Assembly (NCBI GenBank): GCA_934486825.1
Contig: CAKSQF010000001.1
Coordinates: 1 to 64,000, forward strand
DNA from: an uncultured Eubacteriales bacterium
Lineage (GTDB): Bacteria; Bacillota; Clostridia; Oscillospirales; CAG-272
Length of the DNA: 64,000 nucleotides
Direction of reading: 5' to 3'
Below, one piece after another: positions 24,597-33,060 of this stretch (positions within the stretch are counted from its first letter, which is position 1; every line of letters begins with the position of its first letter). The translations under genes were made by a program, and so were the position numbers. The notes below the pieces were generated by a model, which had not been told where the DNA came from, made no database searches, and saw only the letters and a list, made by a program, of their open reading frames with translations.

Positions 24597-26333
24597 TTAT
24601 ACTTCAAGGATGATCGGAAGGATCATCGGACGGCGTTTGGTCCGCCCGTAGATGAATTTCGACATGTCGTCCTTGAGTTCGTTTTTGAGCTGTGTCCATT
24701 CGAATACGCCCTTGTCAATACATTCGTTGAGCGTTTCGACCGCAATGCCTTTTACTTCTTCCATGAGCTCTTCGGATTCGCGTACATAGACGAAGCCTCT
24801 TGATACAATGTCGGGACCCGATGTGATCCCGTATTCTCTCGAAATTGCGCAGACGACGATTATTATGCCGTCCTCCGCAAGATGCCGCCTGTCACGCAGA
24901 ACGATGTTGCCCACATCACCGATTCCGTAGCCGTCAACGAGAGTGTTTCCGGCAGGAACGATGCCATTCCATTTTGCCTCCTTGCGGCTGATTTCAAGAA
25001 CCTTGCCGATCTCGCCGACAAAAATACGGTCCTCTCTCATTCCCATCGATTTTGCAAGATCCCTGTGAGCCGAAAGATGCTTGTATTCGCCGTGGATTGG
25101 CATGAAAAACTTCGGCTTTGTAAGCGCATGCATGAGCTTCAGCTCCTCCTGACATGCGTGACCCGAAACGTGAACCTCAACCGAATTGTCACGGAATACC
25201 GACACACCGCGTTTTGTAAGCTCATTTATGATCTTGTCGATAAGCTTTTCGTTGCCGGGAATCGCCGATGCGGATATGACAACCAGATCGTTGTGCGTCA
25301 GCTCAACCTTGTCATGCTCGGCAAATGCCATGCGGTAAAGAGCCGACATCGGCTCTCCCTGACTTCCGGTCGTGATTATTGTCACCTGCTCGGGGTTGTA
25401 TCTCTTGACATCCGAAATGTCGATCAGCGTTCCTTCGGGGAAGTGCATGTAGTCGAGCTCGGTCGCGGCTTTGACAATGTTTATCATGCTCCTGCCGGTA
25501 ACGGCAACCTTCCTTTTGTAAGCAACGCTTGTGTTGATTATCTGCTGTACTCTGTGTACGTTTGACGAAAATGTCGCAATTACCAGCCGTTTGTCTTTGT
25601 TTCGCATGAAGATTCCGTCAAGAGAATTACCGACGATTTTTTCGGAGGGCGTGTATCCGGGACGCTCCGCGTTTGTCGATTCGCACATGAGCAGAGTCAC
25701 GCCTTCGGTGCCGATCTCGCCGAGCCGCGCAAGATCCATGACCTCTCCTTCGATCGGAGTCAGATCAAGCTTGAAGTCTCCCGAATGAACAATAAGTCCG
25801 GCGGGAGTGCGGATCGCAAGCGCGCAGGCGTCGGGAATCGAGTGGTTGACGCGTATAAACTCAACCGATATGCCGCTTCCGACTTTTATGGTGTCGCCCG
25901 GACTTACGCAGTTGAATGTCGGCTCGTAGTCGAGGTTGTGCTCCGAAAGTTTGTTTTTGATTATTCCGATAGCGAGCTTTGTTCCGTATACCGGAACGTC
26001 AAGCACGCGGAGAAGAAAGGGAATGGCTCCGATGTGATCCTCATGACCGTGCGTGATAAAGAGACCGCGGATCTTTTCCGCGTTTTTTTCCAGATAGGTG
26101 AAATCCGGGATAACAAGATCTATGCCGAACATGTCCTCGTCCGGAAATCCGAGACCGCAGTCCACAATAATGATGTCGTCGTCGCTTTCTATGACGCAGA
26201 GGTTCTTTCCGATCTCTCCGAGACCGCCGAGAAATGCAACCCTGACCTTTGCGTCGGATAATTCTGTACGTGTACGTTTTGTTGTTCTTTTTACCATTTT
26301 ATTCTGTCCGGTCTGGCGGACAGCTCCTTTCAT
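24597..26333 (-). CDS. rnj: Ribonuclease J
   Basis: 578 residues. RNase J is the main 5'-3' exo- and endoribonuclease of Bacillota RNA decay. The metallo-beta-lactamase core has LGGLGEIGKNL, DCGLGFPDEDMFGIDLVIPDF and THGHEDHIGAIPFLL (H95-H100). The beta-CASP part has VHSGDFKLD, ATFSSNVHRVQQI, TTGSQGEPMSAL, and VHVSGHACQEELKLM. The C-terminal dimer domain ends at LPIILEV. The start is unsure: ATG 26333 and ATG 26297 are both possible and neither has a clear SD, while an AAAGGAG lies just inside the 5' end. A structured leader precedes it. Confidence 0.95.
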   Translation of the reverse strand: MKGAVRQTGQNKMVKRTTKRTRTELSDAKVRVAFLGGLGEIGKNLCVIESDDDIIIVDCGLGFPDEDMFGIDLVIPDFTYLEKNAEKIRGLFITHGHEDHIGAIPFLLRVLDVPVYGTKLAIGIIKNKLSEHNLDYEPTFNCVSPGDTIKVGSGISVEFIRVNHSIPDACALAIRTPAGLIVHSGDFKLDLTPIEGEVMDLARLGEIGTEGVTLLMCESTNAERPGYTPSEKIVGNSLDGIFMRNKDKRLVIATFSSNVHRVQQIINTSVAYKRKVAVTGRSMINIVKAATELDYMHFPEGTLIDISDVKRYNPEQVTIITTGSQGEPMSALYRMAFAEHDKVELTHNDLVVISASAIPGNEKLIDKIINELTKRGVSVFRDNSVEVHVSGHACQEELKLMHALTKPKFFMPIHGEYKHLSAHRDLAKSMGMREDRIFVGEIGKVLEISRKEAKWNGIVPAGNTLVDGYGIGDVGNIVLRDRRHLAEDGIIIVVCAISREYGITSGPDIVSRGFVYVRESEELMEEVKGIAVETLNECIDKGVFEWTQLKNELKDDMSKFIYGRTKRRPMILPIILEV

Positions 26334-26560
26334 GAATGTGCTTTTTATAAATGTTTTTGCCGGACCGCAGCAGACTCTGCGGACTGCTTTTGCTTCGATG
26401 ACCTTCGGTCGGTGACGACCGACGCTTTAAGAAAAAAACAAAATAAAGCCTGCAAAAAACGGATGCAAGCCGAAGGGTGCTATGTAGCAACGACACCCTC
26501 CGCGTACGGGCGATCAAACGCGGACTGTCGTTGCATATCAATAAAACCGTTCACTCGAAA
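26334..26560 (-). promoter_or_regulatory. Structured 5' leader of RNase J
   Basis: The 289 bases between rnj and the next gene have no ORF but fold well on the minus strand. A long hairpin pairs 26526-26534 with 26487-26495 (9 bp), with an inner stem 26518-26523 with 26500-26505. Two more hairpins are 26416-26421 with 26406-26411 (tetraloop) and 26377-26382 with 26365-26370. A weak promoter (TTACCG, 16 bases, TATAAG) may lie near 26560-26590. I do not recognise a known riboswitch class. A leader controlling RNase J production is the simplest reading. Confidence 0.5.
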
Positions 26561-26622
26561 CTACTTATATAATAGCATAAAACCGCGGTAATAATGTGTA
26601 TTTTTTGTAAACCGGCTGTGAA

Positions 26623-26895
26623 CTAATTTAAAAAGACAAAATATATTGCGCATAAGGTGATCAGCGAACATACCGCGCCGAGCAAAAACCATAATACTTT
26701 TTTTGCTTTTTTCGGCTCTTCGATGCGGAAAATATGCGAATCAATCAGGTTGTTTGCCTCGCTGAGAAGATCATCGAAATTTTTTTCGCGATCCGCGTTG
26801 TCTCTGACAATGAGATATGCTTCTTCAAAAAAAGGGTTGTTTGTGTTCCTCAGAACGATCATTTTTCGCTGACAGTTTTTCTGCATGTCGTACAT
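26623..26895 (-). CDS. Small C-tail-anchored membrane protein, unknown
   Basis: 90 residues (or 87 from the second ATG). A soluble, acidic helical part contains NNPFFEEAYLIVRDN and DDLLSEANNLIDSHIF, followed by a lysine-rich stretch and one membrane helix at the C-terminus (VLWFLLGAVCSLITLCAIYFVFLN). It starts 11 bases after spoIIR, so the two share a transcript, and a role in sporulation is possible. I do not recognise a named family. Confidence 0.65.
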   Translation of the reverse strand: MYDMQKNCQRKMIVLRNTNNPFFEEAYLIVRDNADREKNFDDLLSEANNLIDSHIFRIEEPKKAKKVLWFLLGAVCSLITLCAIYFVFLN

Positions 26896-26905
26896 TACCG
26901 CCCGC

Positions 26906-27535
26906 TCATCTGAAAAATGAGCGGATCCTTTCCTTTATTTCGGATACCGCTTCTATGAGCCTGAATCTGATGACATAATGAGTGTCCTCATCATCGGTAA
27001 GAAGCCTTACCTGATTCGGCGTAAAACCGACCTCGGCAAGTTCTTCATCGGCTTTTGCGGACGATTTGCATACCGGCGGAAAGATCACGCACCACCAGTT
27101 GTGACCCTGCGCACTGCCTATTTTTATGCGAAGCGAACTGTAAACGCCGGCGGGCAGACGCATCCCTTCATATTCTTTTGTCGGATAATATTCGTCGGAC
27201 AGCTCGGCGGATACGACATAAGAGTAACCGCTTTCGGATATGACTTTTTTTGCCGAATCCTCAAGCAGGCTGAGATTTTCGCCGATAACCGCTCTTGCCT
27301 CCGTCGAATTATTACATTCTTCGGTCAGATCGGCTGTCATGCCGAGGATGCTGTCACGTACCGCAAGCTTCAGATGCTGGTCGGCTTCGCTGTCCGAATT
27401 TGCAATAACATGCAGACGCACGATCTTTCCGGCTATCGAATCCGATTGCCGTTGCGCATAGCCGAACGGGACAATTATGAACAGAACAGATAAGGCGATA
27501 ACACCGACTGTGAAAAAAAGCAGAAAGCGGCGCAT
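26906..27535 (-). CDS. spoIIR: Stage II sporulation protein R
   Basis: 209 residues with an N-terminal signal/anchor helix (LLFFTVGVIALSVLFIIVPF). The signature IVRLHVIANSDSEADQHLKLAVRDSIL is diagnostic of SpoIIR, as is the second half with LPAGVYSSLRIKIGSAQGHNWWCVIFPP. In Bacillus, SpoIIR is secreted from the forespore and triggers SpoIIGA to process pro-sigma-E. Its presence marks an endospore-forming lineage. A CCTCCGGAGGT-type SD precedes ATG 27535, and a possible sigma-F promoter lies upstream. Confidence 0.93.
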   Translation of the reverse strand: MRRFLLFFTVGVIALSVLFIIVPFGYAQRQSDSIAGKIVRLHVIANSDSEADQHLKLAVRDSILGMTADLTEECNNSTEARAVIGENLSLLEDSAKKVISESGYSYVVSAELSDEYYPTKEYEGMRLPAGVYSSLRIKIGSAQGHNWWCVIFPPVCKSSAKADEELAEVGFTPNQVRLLTDDEDTHYVIRFRLIEAVSEIKERIRSFFR

Positions 27536-27572
27536 GTTTTTTACCTCCGGAGGCTTGTCAGATTGTTATGCA

Positions 27573-27601
27573 TATTATCGTCATCCGGATGCGGTTTATT
27601 C
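27573..27601 (-). promoter_or_regulatory. Possible sigma-F-type promoter of spoIIR
   Basis: Leftward GAATA (27601-27597), a 14-base spacer and GACGATAATA (27582-27573). This is close to the sigma-F pattern (GYWTA, about 15 bases, GGNRANANTW), with one mismatch in each box. SpoIIR is sigma-F-dependent in Bacillus, which raises its likelihood. Confidence 0.35.
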
Positions 27602-27630
27602 AGTACGCAAATAAGAAATGAGAAAAAGAA

Positions 27631-27651
27631 AAAACGCCTCAAAGGCGTTTT
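27631..27651 (-). terminator. Terminator after truB
   Basis: A 9-bp stem (27631-27639 with 27643-27651) with a 3-base loop, followed leftward by T-rich sequence. It separates truB from spoIIR. Confidence 0.75.
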
Positions 27652-27680
27652 TTTCGTTATAAATGCAAAAGTAAATTGTA

Positions 27681-28580
27681 TCAGAAGCTTTTTATAGGCT
27701 TTACTGCGGTTTTGTCGCCGAATCTGCGGACCTCTCCGAGCGCAAAAAAGCTGTCGCCGTCGTAAAGACGCACCATTGTCCCCTCCGGTAACGATGTGCC
27801 TATCTTGCTTTGATATATTTCGCACCCGTTGTGTGCAAGTCGTGCGAAAAACGGCGGAAGAGCTATCTTTTGAAGATACGACAGCGCAGCTTCAACCGTG
27901 ATAAGCAGTTTTGCGCGTTCGCTTTCGCTGAGCGCTTCGAGTTTTTCGATGCTTACTGCCCCGTCGATCGAAAATGCGCCGTTTTTTGTGCGTCTGAGTG
28001 ATGACATGCAGCCGCCGCAGCCGAGTGCCTTGCCTATGTCGTGACACAGAGTGCGTATGTATGTGCCCTTCGAGCATGATACCGAAAGGTTGTACTCTCT
28101 GTCCGACCGCTTTTTCACGCCGAGCGAGTAAATTTCTATTTCACATCCGCAGCGCTCAATTTCAATGCCGTCCCGCGCAAGCTCATAAAGCTTTACGCCG
28201 TTTACCTTTTTTGCCGAATACATCGGCGGAGTCTGAACAGATCTGCCGACGAAGGTCGCGCACGCCGCTTCGACGACCGACAGGTCGGGGATATCGTCGC
28301 TCTGCGAAACGATCTTTCCGGTTGTGTCCTGCGTGTCGGTTTCGCATCCGAGGAGCAGTCCCGCTTCGTATGTCTTTCTGTCGGCAAGAAGATAGTCGGA
28401 AAGCTTTGCGGCTCTGCCGATGAGTATGACGAGTACGCCTGTTGCCATCGGATCGAGTGTTCCGGTGTGCCCTACCTTACGCGTGCCGTATAAGCGGCGT
28501 ATCCTGTTTACAACGTCGTGCGACGTCATCCCCGCGGGCTTGTCGATACAGAGTATTCCGGATATGTTGCTGTCGGTCAT
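27681..28580 (-). CDS. truB: tRNA pseudouridine-55 synthase
   Basis: 299 residues. GILCIDKPAGMTSHDVVNRIRR and KVGHTGTLDPMATGVLVILIGRA carry the catalytic aspartate of TruB, which makes pseudouridine 55 in the T-loop of tRNAs. CSKGTYIRTLCHDIG and a C-terminal PUA-like part are present. The ATG at 28580 overlaps the stop of the upstream phosphoesterase gene by four bases and has an internal GGAGAGCAGGA SD. The order rbfA-nrnA-truB is typical of Clostridia. Confidence 0.95.
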   Translation of the reverse strand: MTDSNISGILCIDKPAGMTSHDVVNRIRRLYGTRKVGHTGTLDPMATGVLVILIGRAAKLSDYLLADRKTYEAGLLLGCETDTQDTTGKIVSQSDDIPDLSVVEAACATFVGRSVQTPPMYSAKKVNGVKLYELARDGIEIERCGCEIEIYSLGVKKRSDREYNLSVSCSKGTYIRTLCHDIGKALGCGGCMSSLRRTKNGAFSIDGAVSIEKLEALSESERAKLLITVEAALSYLQKIALPPFFARLAHNGCEIYQSKIGTSLPEGTMVRLYDGDSFFALGEVRRFGDKTAVKPIKSF

Positions 28581-29539
28581 TCCTGCTCTCCGATCTGCTC
28601 TGTAACAGCAGTGATAAGAAGCTTTTTTGCCTCTTCGATGCAGGAAGCCTTTATTGTCGCTCCCGCGGCGCGTATGTGACCGCCTCCGCCGAGAACAGCA
28701 CATATTGCGGCACAGTCAACCGATTTTCTTGAGCGCATTGACACTTTGTATACCCCCGGCTCTTTTTCACGGAGGGATATTCCGAGCTGTACGCCCGATA
28801 TTTTGCGCGCAAGCGTCGAAAAGCCCTCAAGTTGTTCGTCGGTCAGACCGGCGGCTGTTCTGTCGGCAATGGATACCGGAACGACAAGGACACTTCCGTC
28901 CATGTACCGCTCCATTTTGTCGAGGAAAAAGCAATCGGCACGGAGCGAATCAACGGTCAGGTTTTCGTAAAGCCGTTCGTTTATATCCTCCGAGTCGGCA
29001 CCCGCCTCTATCAGATCAGCGGCAATGCGCAGAGTTTTCGGAGTGGTGCAGGAATATCTGAAGCTTCCGCTGTCGGTGGACAGCCCGAGGTAGAGCGCAC
29101 CCGCGCTCACGCTGTTCATAAGATTCATTTCGGTCAGAAGCTCATATATTATTTCACAGCATGCGGCGGCATCCGGAACACAGTAGTTGTATTCTGCGAA
29201 ATCAGTACCCGATGCATGATGATCAATGCGTATGTCAACCCGGTTGCCGAACTTTTCCTCAAGCTTTCCGAGCATCTGCGACGATGCCACGTCAACCGAT
29301 ACAATCAGCCCGTCCTCGTCGGAATCCTTGCGGTACAGACCCTCACATATGAATTGCAGATAGTCGGGAATGTCGCTGTCGCAGAGTGCGGTGACCTTCT
29401 TCCCGGCATTTTTTAGCCCGACCGCAAGAGCAGTGACCGCGCCGACGGTATCTCCGTCGGGTGAAGTGTGGGAAATGAGTATTATGTCTTCGCTTTTGCG
29501 TAATTTGTCGGCTGTTTCGGTAAGTGTAATGTTGTTCAT
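28577..29539 (-). CDS. nrnA: DHH-family phosphoesterase (NrnA type)
   Basis: 320 residues of the DHH/DHHA1 family. ILISHTSPDGDTVGAVTALAVGL holds the first metal motif, VSVDVASSQMLG the second, RIDHHASGTDFAEYN the DHH motif, and LGGGGHIRAAGATI the C-terminal DHHA1 glycine loop. NrnA degrades nano-RNA and dephosphorylates pAp. ATG 29539 is chosen because the GGAAGG SD is 12 bases away; ATG 29551 would touch the SD. Confidence 0.9.
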   Translation of the reverse strand: MNNITLTETADKLRKSEDIILISHTSPDGDTVGAVTALAVGLKNAGKKVTALCDSDIPDYLQFICEGLYRKDSDEDGLIVSVDVASSQMLGKLEEKFGNRVDIRIDHHASGTDFAEYNYCVPDAAACCEIIYELLTEMNLMNSVSAGALYLGLSTDSGSFRYSCTTPKTLRIAADLIEAGADSEDINERLYENLTVDSLRADCFFLDKMERYMDGSVLVVPVSIADRTAAGLTDEQLEGFSTLARKISGVQLGISLREKEPGVYKVSMRSRKSVDCAAICAVLGGGGHIRAAGATIKASCIEEAKKLLITAVTEQIGEQE

Positions 29540-29543
29540 CCGG

Positions 29544-29969
29544 TCACTCATCCTTCCGGCTGTCGGCTTTGCTGTTCTTTTCGGCTTCGGCGGCAAGACG
29601 ATCGCGCTCTTCGGCGACGGCAAGCTCGGCTTCAACCTTTTTCAGCAGAGTGTTGATGTGTGCACCCTGTTTCATTGAATCATCGTATACGAAATTCAGC
29701 TTCGGTGTCTGACGCAGATTCATTGATTTTGCAAGCGCTGTACGCATGTATCCCGAGGCGCTTGTAAGTCCTTTTCTGATTTCTTTGCTGTCGTATTTTC
29801 CGTCCATAGCCGAAAAAAAGACTCTTGCTTCCGACAGGTCGGGAGCTACCGTCACTCTCGTGATGCTTATAAAGCTGTCGGCAACACGGTAATCCTTTAC
29901 CGTGCGTAATATATCCGAAAGAGATTTTGCCATCTCTTCTTCGATTCTGCTCTGTCTGTATGATGCCAT
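29544..29969 (-). CDS. rbfA: 30S ribosome-binding factor A
   Basis: 141 residues. The KH-like domain is recognisable from SYRQSRIEEEMAKSLSDIL, SITRVTVAPDLSEARVFFS and LNLRQTPKLNFVYDDSM-like motifs. RbfA helps mature the 16S rRNA 5' end. The C-terminal tail (AVAEERDRLAAEAEKNSKADSRKDE) is charged and helical. ATG 29969 follows AAAGGA; an upstream ATG at 30014 has no SD. Confidence 0.93.
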   Translation of the reverse strand: MASYRQSRIEEEMAKSLSDILRTVKDYRVADSFISITRVTVAPDLSEARVFFSAMDGKYDSKEIRKGLTSASGYMRTALAKSMNLRQTPKLNFVYDDSMKQGAHINTLLKKVEAELAVAEERDRLAAEAEKNSKADSRKDE

Positions 29970-30087
29970 TTTCGTTATCCTTTCAAAACCGCGGAAGCGG
30001 CATATATCTTTCATTTTATGTAATTATAACACATTTTGCGGAAAAGTAAAGTGCTGCCCGATTTTTTTATTTTTTTTCAAAAAACTA

Positions 30088-30116
30088 TTGATTTTTCCGA
30101 ATATGTGTGCTATAAT
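30088..30116 (+). promoter_or_regulatory. Promoter of rplS
   Basis: TTGATT (30088-30093), 17-base spacer, TATAAT (30111-30116). About 90 bases of leader follow before rplS. Confidence 0.75.
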
Positions 30117-30212
30117 ACGAGACGCATGTCATAAGACAATACGAAGGATGGTCCTCTGCATATAGCTCTGCACGAACATCCGGGATTATCCAGATCAAGG
30201 AGGAAGCCGAAA

Positions 30213-30569
30213 ATGGATCTTATTAAGGCTTTTACAAACGAGCAGCTCAAGGAAGAAGTGCCTGTTCTTAACATCGGTGACACGGTACGTGTTCACAACA
30301 AAATCGTTGAGGTATCTTCGGACGGTAAGAGAAGAGAGAGAATCCAGCTTTTTGAGGGTGTCATCATCGCGAAGAAGGGCGGAGGAATTTCCGAAACATT
30401 TACCGTAAGACGCGTTGCATACGGTTGCGGCGTGGAAAAGACTTTCCCGGTACATTCGCCCAATGTGGCAAAGGTTGAGACCATCCGCACCGGTAAGGTT
30501 CGCCGTGCAAAGCTCTACTATGTTCGTGATAAGCAGGGCAAGGACGCGAAGATCAAGGAAAAGATCTGA
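30213..30569 (+). CDS. rplS: 50S ribosomal protein L19
   Basis: 118 residues. IGDTVRVHNKIVE, ERIQLFEGVIIAKKGGG, TFTVRRVAYGCGVEKTFPVHSPNVAK and the basic RRAKLYYVRDKQGK end are standard L19, which lies at the 30S-50S interface. An AAGGAGG SD precedes ATG 30213. rpmE follows 46 bases later. Confidence 0.97.
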   Translation: MDLIKAFTNEQLKEEVPVLNIGDTVRVHNKIVEVSSDGKRRERIQLFEGVIIAKKGGGISETFTVRRVAYGCGVEKTFPVHSPNVAKVETIRTGKVRRAKLYYVRDKQGKDAKIKEKI

Positions 30570-30615
30570 TTTTTCCAAACGAATTTATTTATGTTAAGAA
30601 ATTGAGGTGTAGAAA

Positions 30616-30822
30616 ATGAAGTCAGGAATCCATCCCGATTACAAAGAATGTACAATCAGATGTGCATGCGGTGCCGAATACAAGACCCGTTCGACAAAGG
30701 GAGATATGACAGTTGAAATCTGTTCTAAGTGTCATCCTTTCTTTACGGGCAAGCAGAAATTCGTTGATGCGGGCGGACGTGTTGATAAGTTCAAGAAGCG
30801 TCTTGCAGGTATGCAGAAATAA
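30616..30822 (+). CDS. rpmE: 50S ribosomal protein L31, zinc-binding type
   Basis: 68 residues. C16, C18, C36 and C39 (CAC...CSKC) form the zinc site of the C+ paralogue. MKSGIHPDYKE and HPFFTGKQKFVDAGGRVDKF are conserved. The zinc-less paralogue, made under zinc starvation in many bacteria, is not in this window. Confidence 0.97.
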   Translation: MKSGIHPDYKECTIRCACGAEYKTRSTKGDMTVEICSKCHPFFTGKQKFVDAGGRVDKFKKRLAGMQK

Positions 30823-30957
30823 TTTCGCGGATAAACCGTTTGTGTGGGCGTATGCGCAATTTTTGATTGGCAAAGGTTGCGGTGCGCCCGCTTTTTGTTT
30901 GATTTTGCAGACTGCGGGACACCCCTTTTGCGGCAGAACGAAAGGAGAAATCATAAT

Positions 30958-32259
30958 ATGACAGAACAGATATCGTTTTTTTCGGATCGGACGACACTTG
31001 CCGTGCTCGTTTCGGTTCTGACACCCGAAAAGGATCCGCACGAGCAGGCGGTATCGCTCGATGAGCTTGAAAGGCTCCTTGAAACAGCGGGTGGTAAGCT
31101 CTTCTGTACGGTAGTCCAGCAGCTCCCGAATCCGATAGCAAAGACCTACATCGGAAGCGGCAAGCTTGAAGAGCTCGGCGAACTTTGCCGGGCTAATAAT
31201 ATATCGCTCGTGGTTTTCGATGACGAGCTTTCACCCGTTCAGATAAGAAATATTGAAGACAAGATCACGGGCGACGGCGACAACGGCGACTGTTCGGTAC
31301 GTGTTATCGACCGCTCTATGCTGATTCTTGATATCTTTGCCCTGCACGCAAGGTCGGGCGAGGGCAAGCTTCAGGTAGAGCTTGCCCAGCTCAGATATAC
31401 CATTCCGAGGCTTACGGGAAAGGGTAATGAGATGTCGAGACTCGGCGGCGGAATAGGAACGCGCGGACCCGGTGAAACCAAGCTTGAGACAGACAGGAGA
31501 CATCTGCAACGCCGTATTTCGGCGCTTTCCGCTCAGATAAGCGAGCTTGAGGCGGTGCGGGTGACGCAAAGGGCAAAGCGCGACAGGTCCGAGCTTCCGA
31601 AAATAGCGATCGTCGGTTATACGAACGCGGGAAAATCGACCCTGCTCAACAGACTGACCGGGGCGGGCATACTTGCGGAGGATAAGCTGTTTGCAACACT
31701 TGACCCGACGACAAGGGCGTATGATCTTCCGAGCGGCAGAAAGGTACTGCTTACCGATACGGTCGGATTCATAAGGAACCTGCCGCATCATCTGATATCG
31801 GCGTTTAAGTCAACCCTTGACGAAGCAAAGTACGCCGATGCGATAATTGTGCTTGTCGATGCATCCGATCCGGAGGCGGAGGGTCAGCTTGAGGTTACCG
31901 AAAAGCTTCTGTACGATCTCGGGGCCGGCGATAAGCCGCGGCTCTATGTGCTGAATAAATGCGATCTTGCGGAAAATCTGCCGTCCGAACTTGTAAGGCG
32001 CTCGGCAAAAAGCAGCGTCGTTGCCATATCCGCGCTTGATGGAAGAGGTATCGACGACCTGATCGTCGAGCTTGAAAAGCTGGCGCTCAACGGTAAAAGA
32101 CTGGTCAGATTCCGTATACCGCTGTCAAAGCAGTGGCTTGTCGCAAAGCTTTATGAAATATCGACGGTCGAGGATATTGAATATACCGATGAGTTCGTTG
32201 AGGCGCTCGTGCTGATGGACGAAAAATCGGAGGGGCAGTTCAGAAAATATCTCGGATGA
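30958..32259 (+). CDS. hflX: GTPase HflX
   Basis: 433 residues. The N-terminal HflX domain has NPIAKTYIGSGKLEEL and VVFDDELSPVQIRNIE, then the linker with RLTGKGNEMSRLGGGIGTRGPGETKLETDRR. The G domain has GYTNAGKSTLLNRLTGA (G1), DPTTR (G2), DTVGFIRNLP (G3) and NKCD (G4). HflX rescues stalled or heat-damaged 70S ribosomes. ATG 30958 follows AAAGGAG; the frame continues upstream to 30844 without an SD. Confidence 0.96.
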   Translation: MTEQISFFSDRTTLAVLVSVLTPEKDPHEQAVSLDELERLLETAGGKLFCTVVQQLPNPIAKTYIGSGKLEELGELCRANNISLVVFDDELSPVQIRNIEDKITGDGDNGDCSVRVIDRSMLILDIFALHARSGEGKLQVELAQLRYTIPRLTGKGNEMSRLGGGIGTRGPGETKLETDRRHLQRRISALSAQISELEAVRVTQRAKRDRSELPKIAIVGYTNAGKSTLLNRLTGAGILAEDKLFATLDPTTRAYDLPSGRKVLLTDTVGFIRNLPHHLISAFKSTLDEAKYADAIIVLVDASDPEAEGQLEVTEKLLYDLGAGDKPRLYVLNKCDLAENLPSELVRRSAKSSVVAISALDGRGIDDLIVELEKLALNGKRLVRFRIPLSKQWLVAKLYEISTVEDIEYTDEFVEALVLMDEKSEGQFRKYLG

Positions 32260-32283
32260 CCGCTTCGGCGCGAAAGGATATCT

Positions 32284-32940
32284 ATGGAGGATAACTATGT
32301 TACGCTGGCGGGAAACGGCTTTTCGTCATATGAGGACAGAAAAAGCAGGTTTCTCGGCTATGCCGCTCATGTGGTGACCGAACGCGAAGCGACCGATTTC
32401 GTGTCATCGATAAGAAAAAAGCATGCGGATGCAAGGCATAACGTCTATGCCTATGTCATAAAAAACGGTAATTATATGAGATACAGCGATGACGGCGAAC
32501 CGCAGGGAACTGCCGGTATGCCTGTGCTTGATGTCATAAAAAAAGCCGGATTCACCGATGCCGTGATTGTTGTCACACGTTACTTCGGCGGTATACTGCT
32601 CGGCACCGGCGGACTGGTGCGTGCATATACGGAGGCGGCATCGCTTGCCGCACGTGATGCCGGAATAGTTACGCTTGAGCCGTTTACCGAGATAGTTCTG
32701 ACAACAAGCTATTCTTTGTGGCAGAAAATATCATATGCTTTCCGGTCGATGCCGGTTATAACCGATTCGGTAACGTACGGCGCGGATATTGAGGTAAGTA
32801 TTGCGGTTCCGGCAGAGGATGCGGAAAAGGTTCTGAAACTTGTAACCGAGCTGTCCTCCGGGCGTGACTGCGGAATAGTCACCGGAACGAGATTTGACAG
32901 ACGCCCGACTCAATTTTCGGAAAAAGCCGAAAAAAGATAA
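32284..32940 (+). CDS. YigZ/IMPACT-family protein
   Basis: 218 residues. The N-terminal UPF0029 domain shows KSRFLGYAAHV, DARHNVYAYVI, YSDDGEPQGTAGMPVL and VTRYFGGILLGTGGLVRAY. A C-terminal DUF1949-like domain follows. The family is widely conserved and poorly understood, perhaps tied to translation control as eukaryotic IMPACT is. It lies 24 bases after hflX in the same transcript. Confidence 0.92.
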   Translation: MEDNYVTLAGNGFSSYEDRKSRFLGYAAHVVTEREATDFVSSIRKKHADARHNVYAYVIKNGNYMRYSDDGEPQGTAGMPVLDVIKKAGFTDAVIVVTRYFGGILLGTGGLVRAYTEAASLAARDAGIVTLEPFTEIVLTTSYSLWQKISYAFRSMPVITDSVTYGADIEVSIAVPAEDAEKVLKLVTELSSGRDCGIVTGTRFDRRPTQFSEKAEKR

Positions 32941-32981
32941 ATAAAAAATGAATAAAAGCCAAACTTTCGGTATGGCTTTGG

Positions 32982-33018
32982 CACAAAAACCCCCTAAAAA
33001 AGGGTTTTGTGTTTTTTT
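32982..33018 (+). terminator. Terminator after yigZ-like gene
   Basis: Stem of about 9 bp (CACAAAAACCC with GGGTTTTGTG, one bulge) followed by a T-run. It separates the translation genes from the dnaG operon. Confidence 0.7.
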
Positions 33019-33060
33019 GTGCGTATATTATATGTCGGTTTTGCGGAGAGGAGGATGTGT

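Noticed and set aside
24849..25565. Open plus-strand frame of over 200 codons opposite RNase J
   Set aside because: It overlaps the catalytic domain of rnj in antisense and has no start signals.
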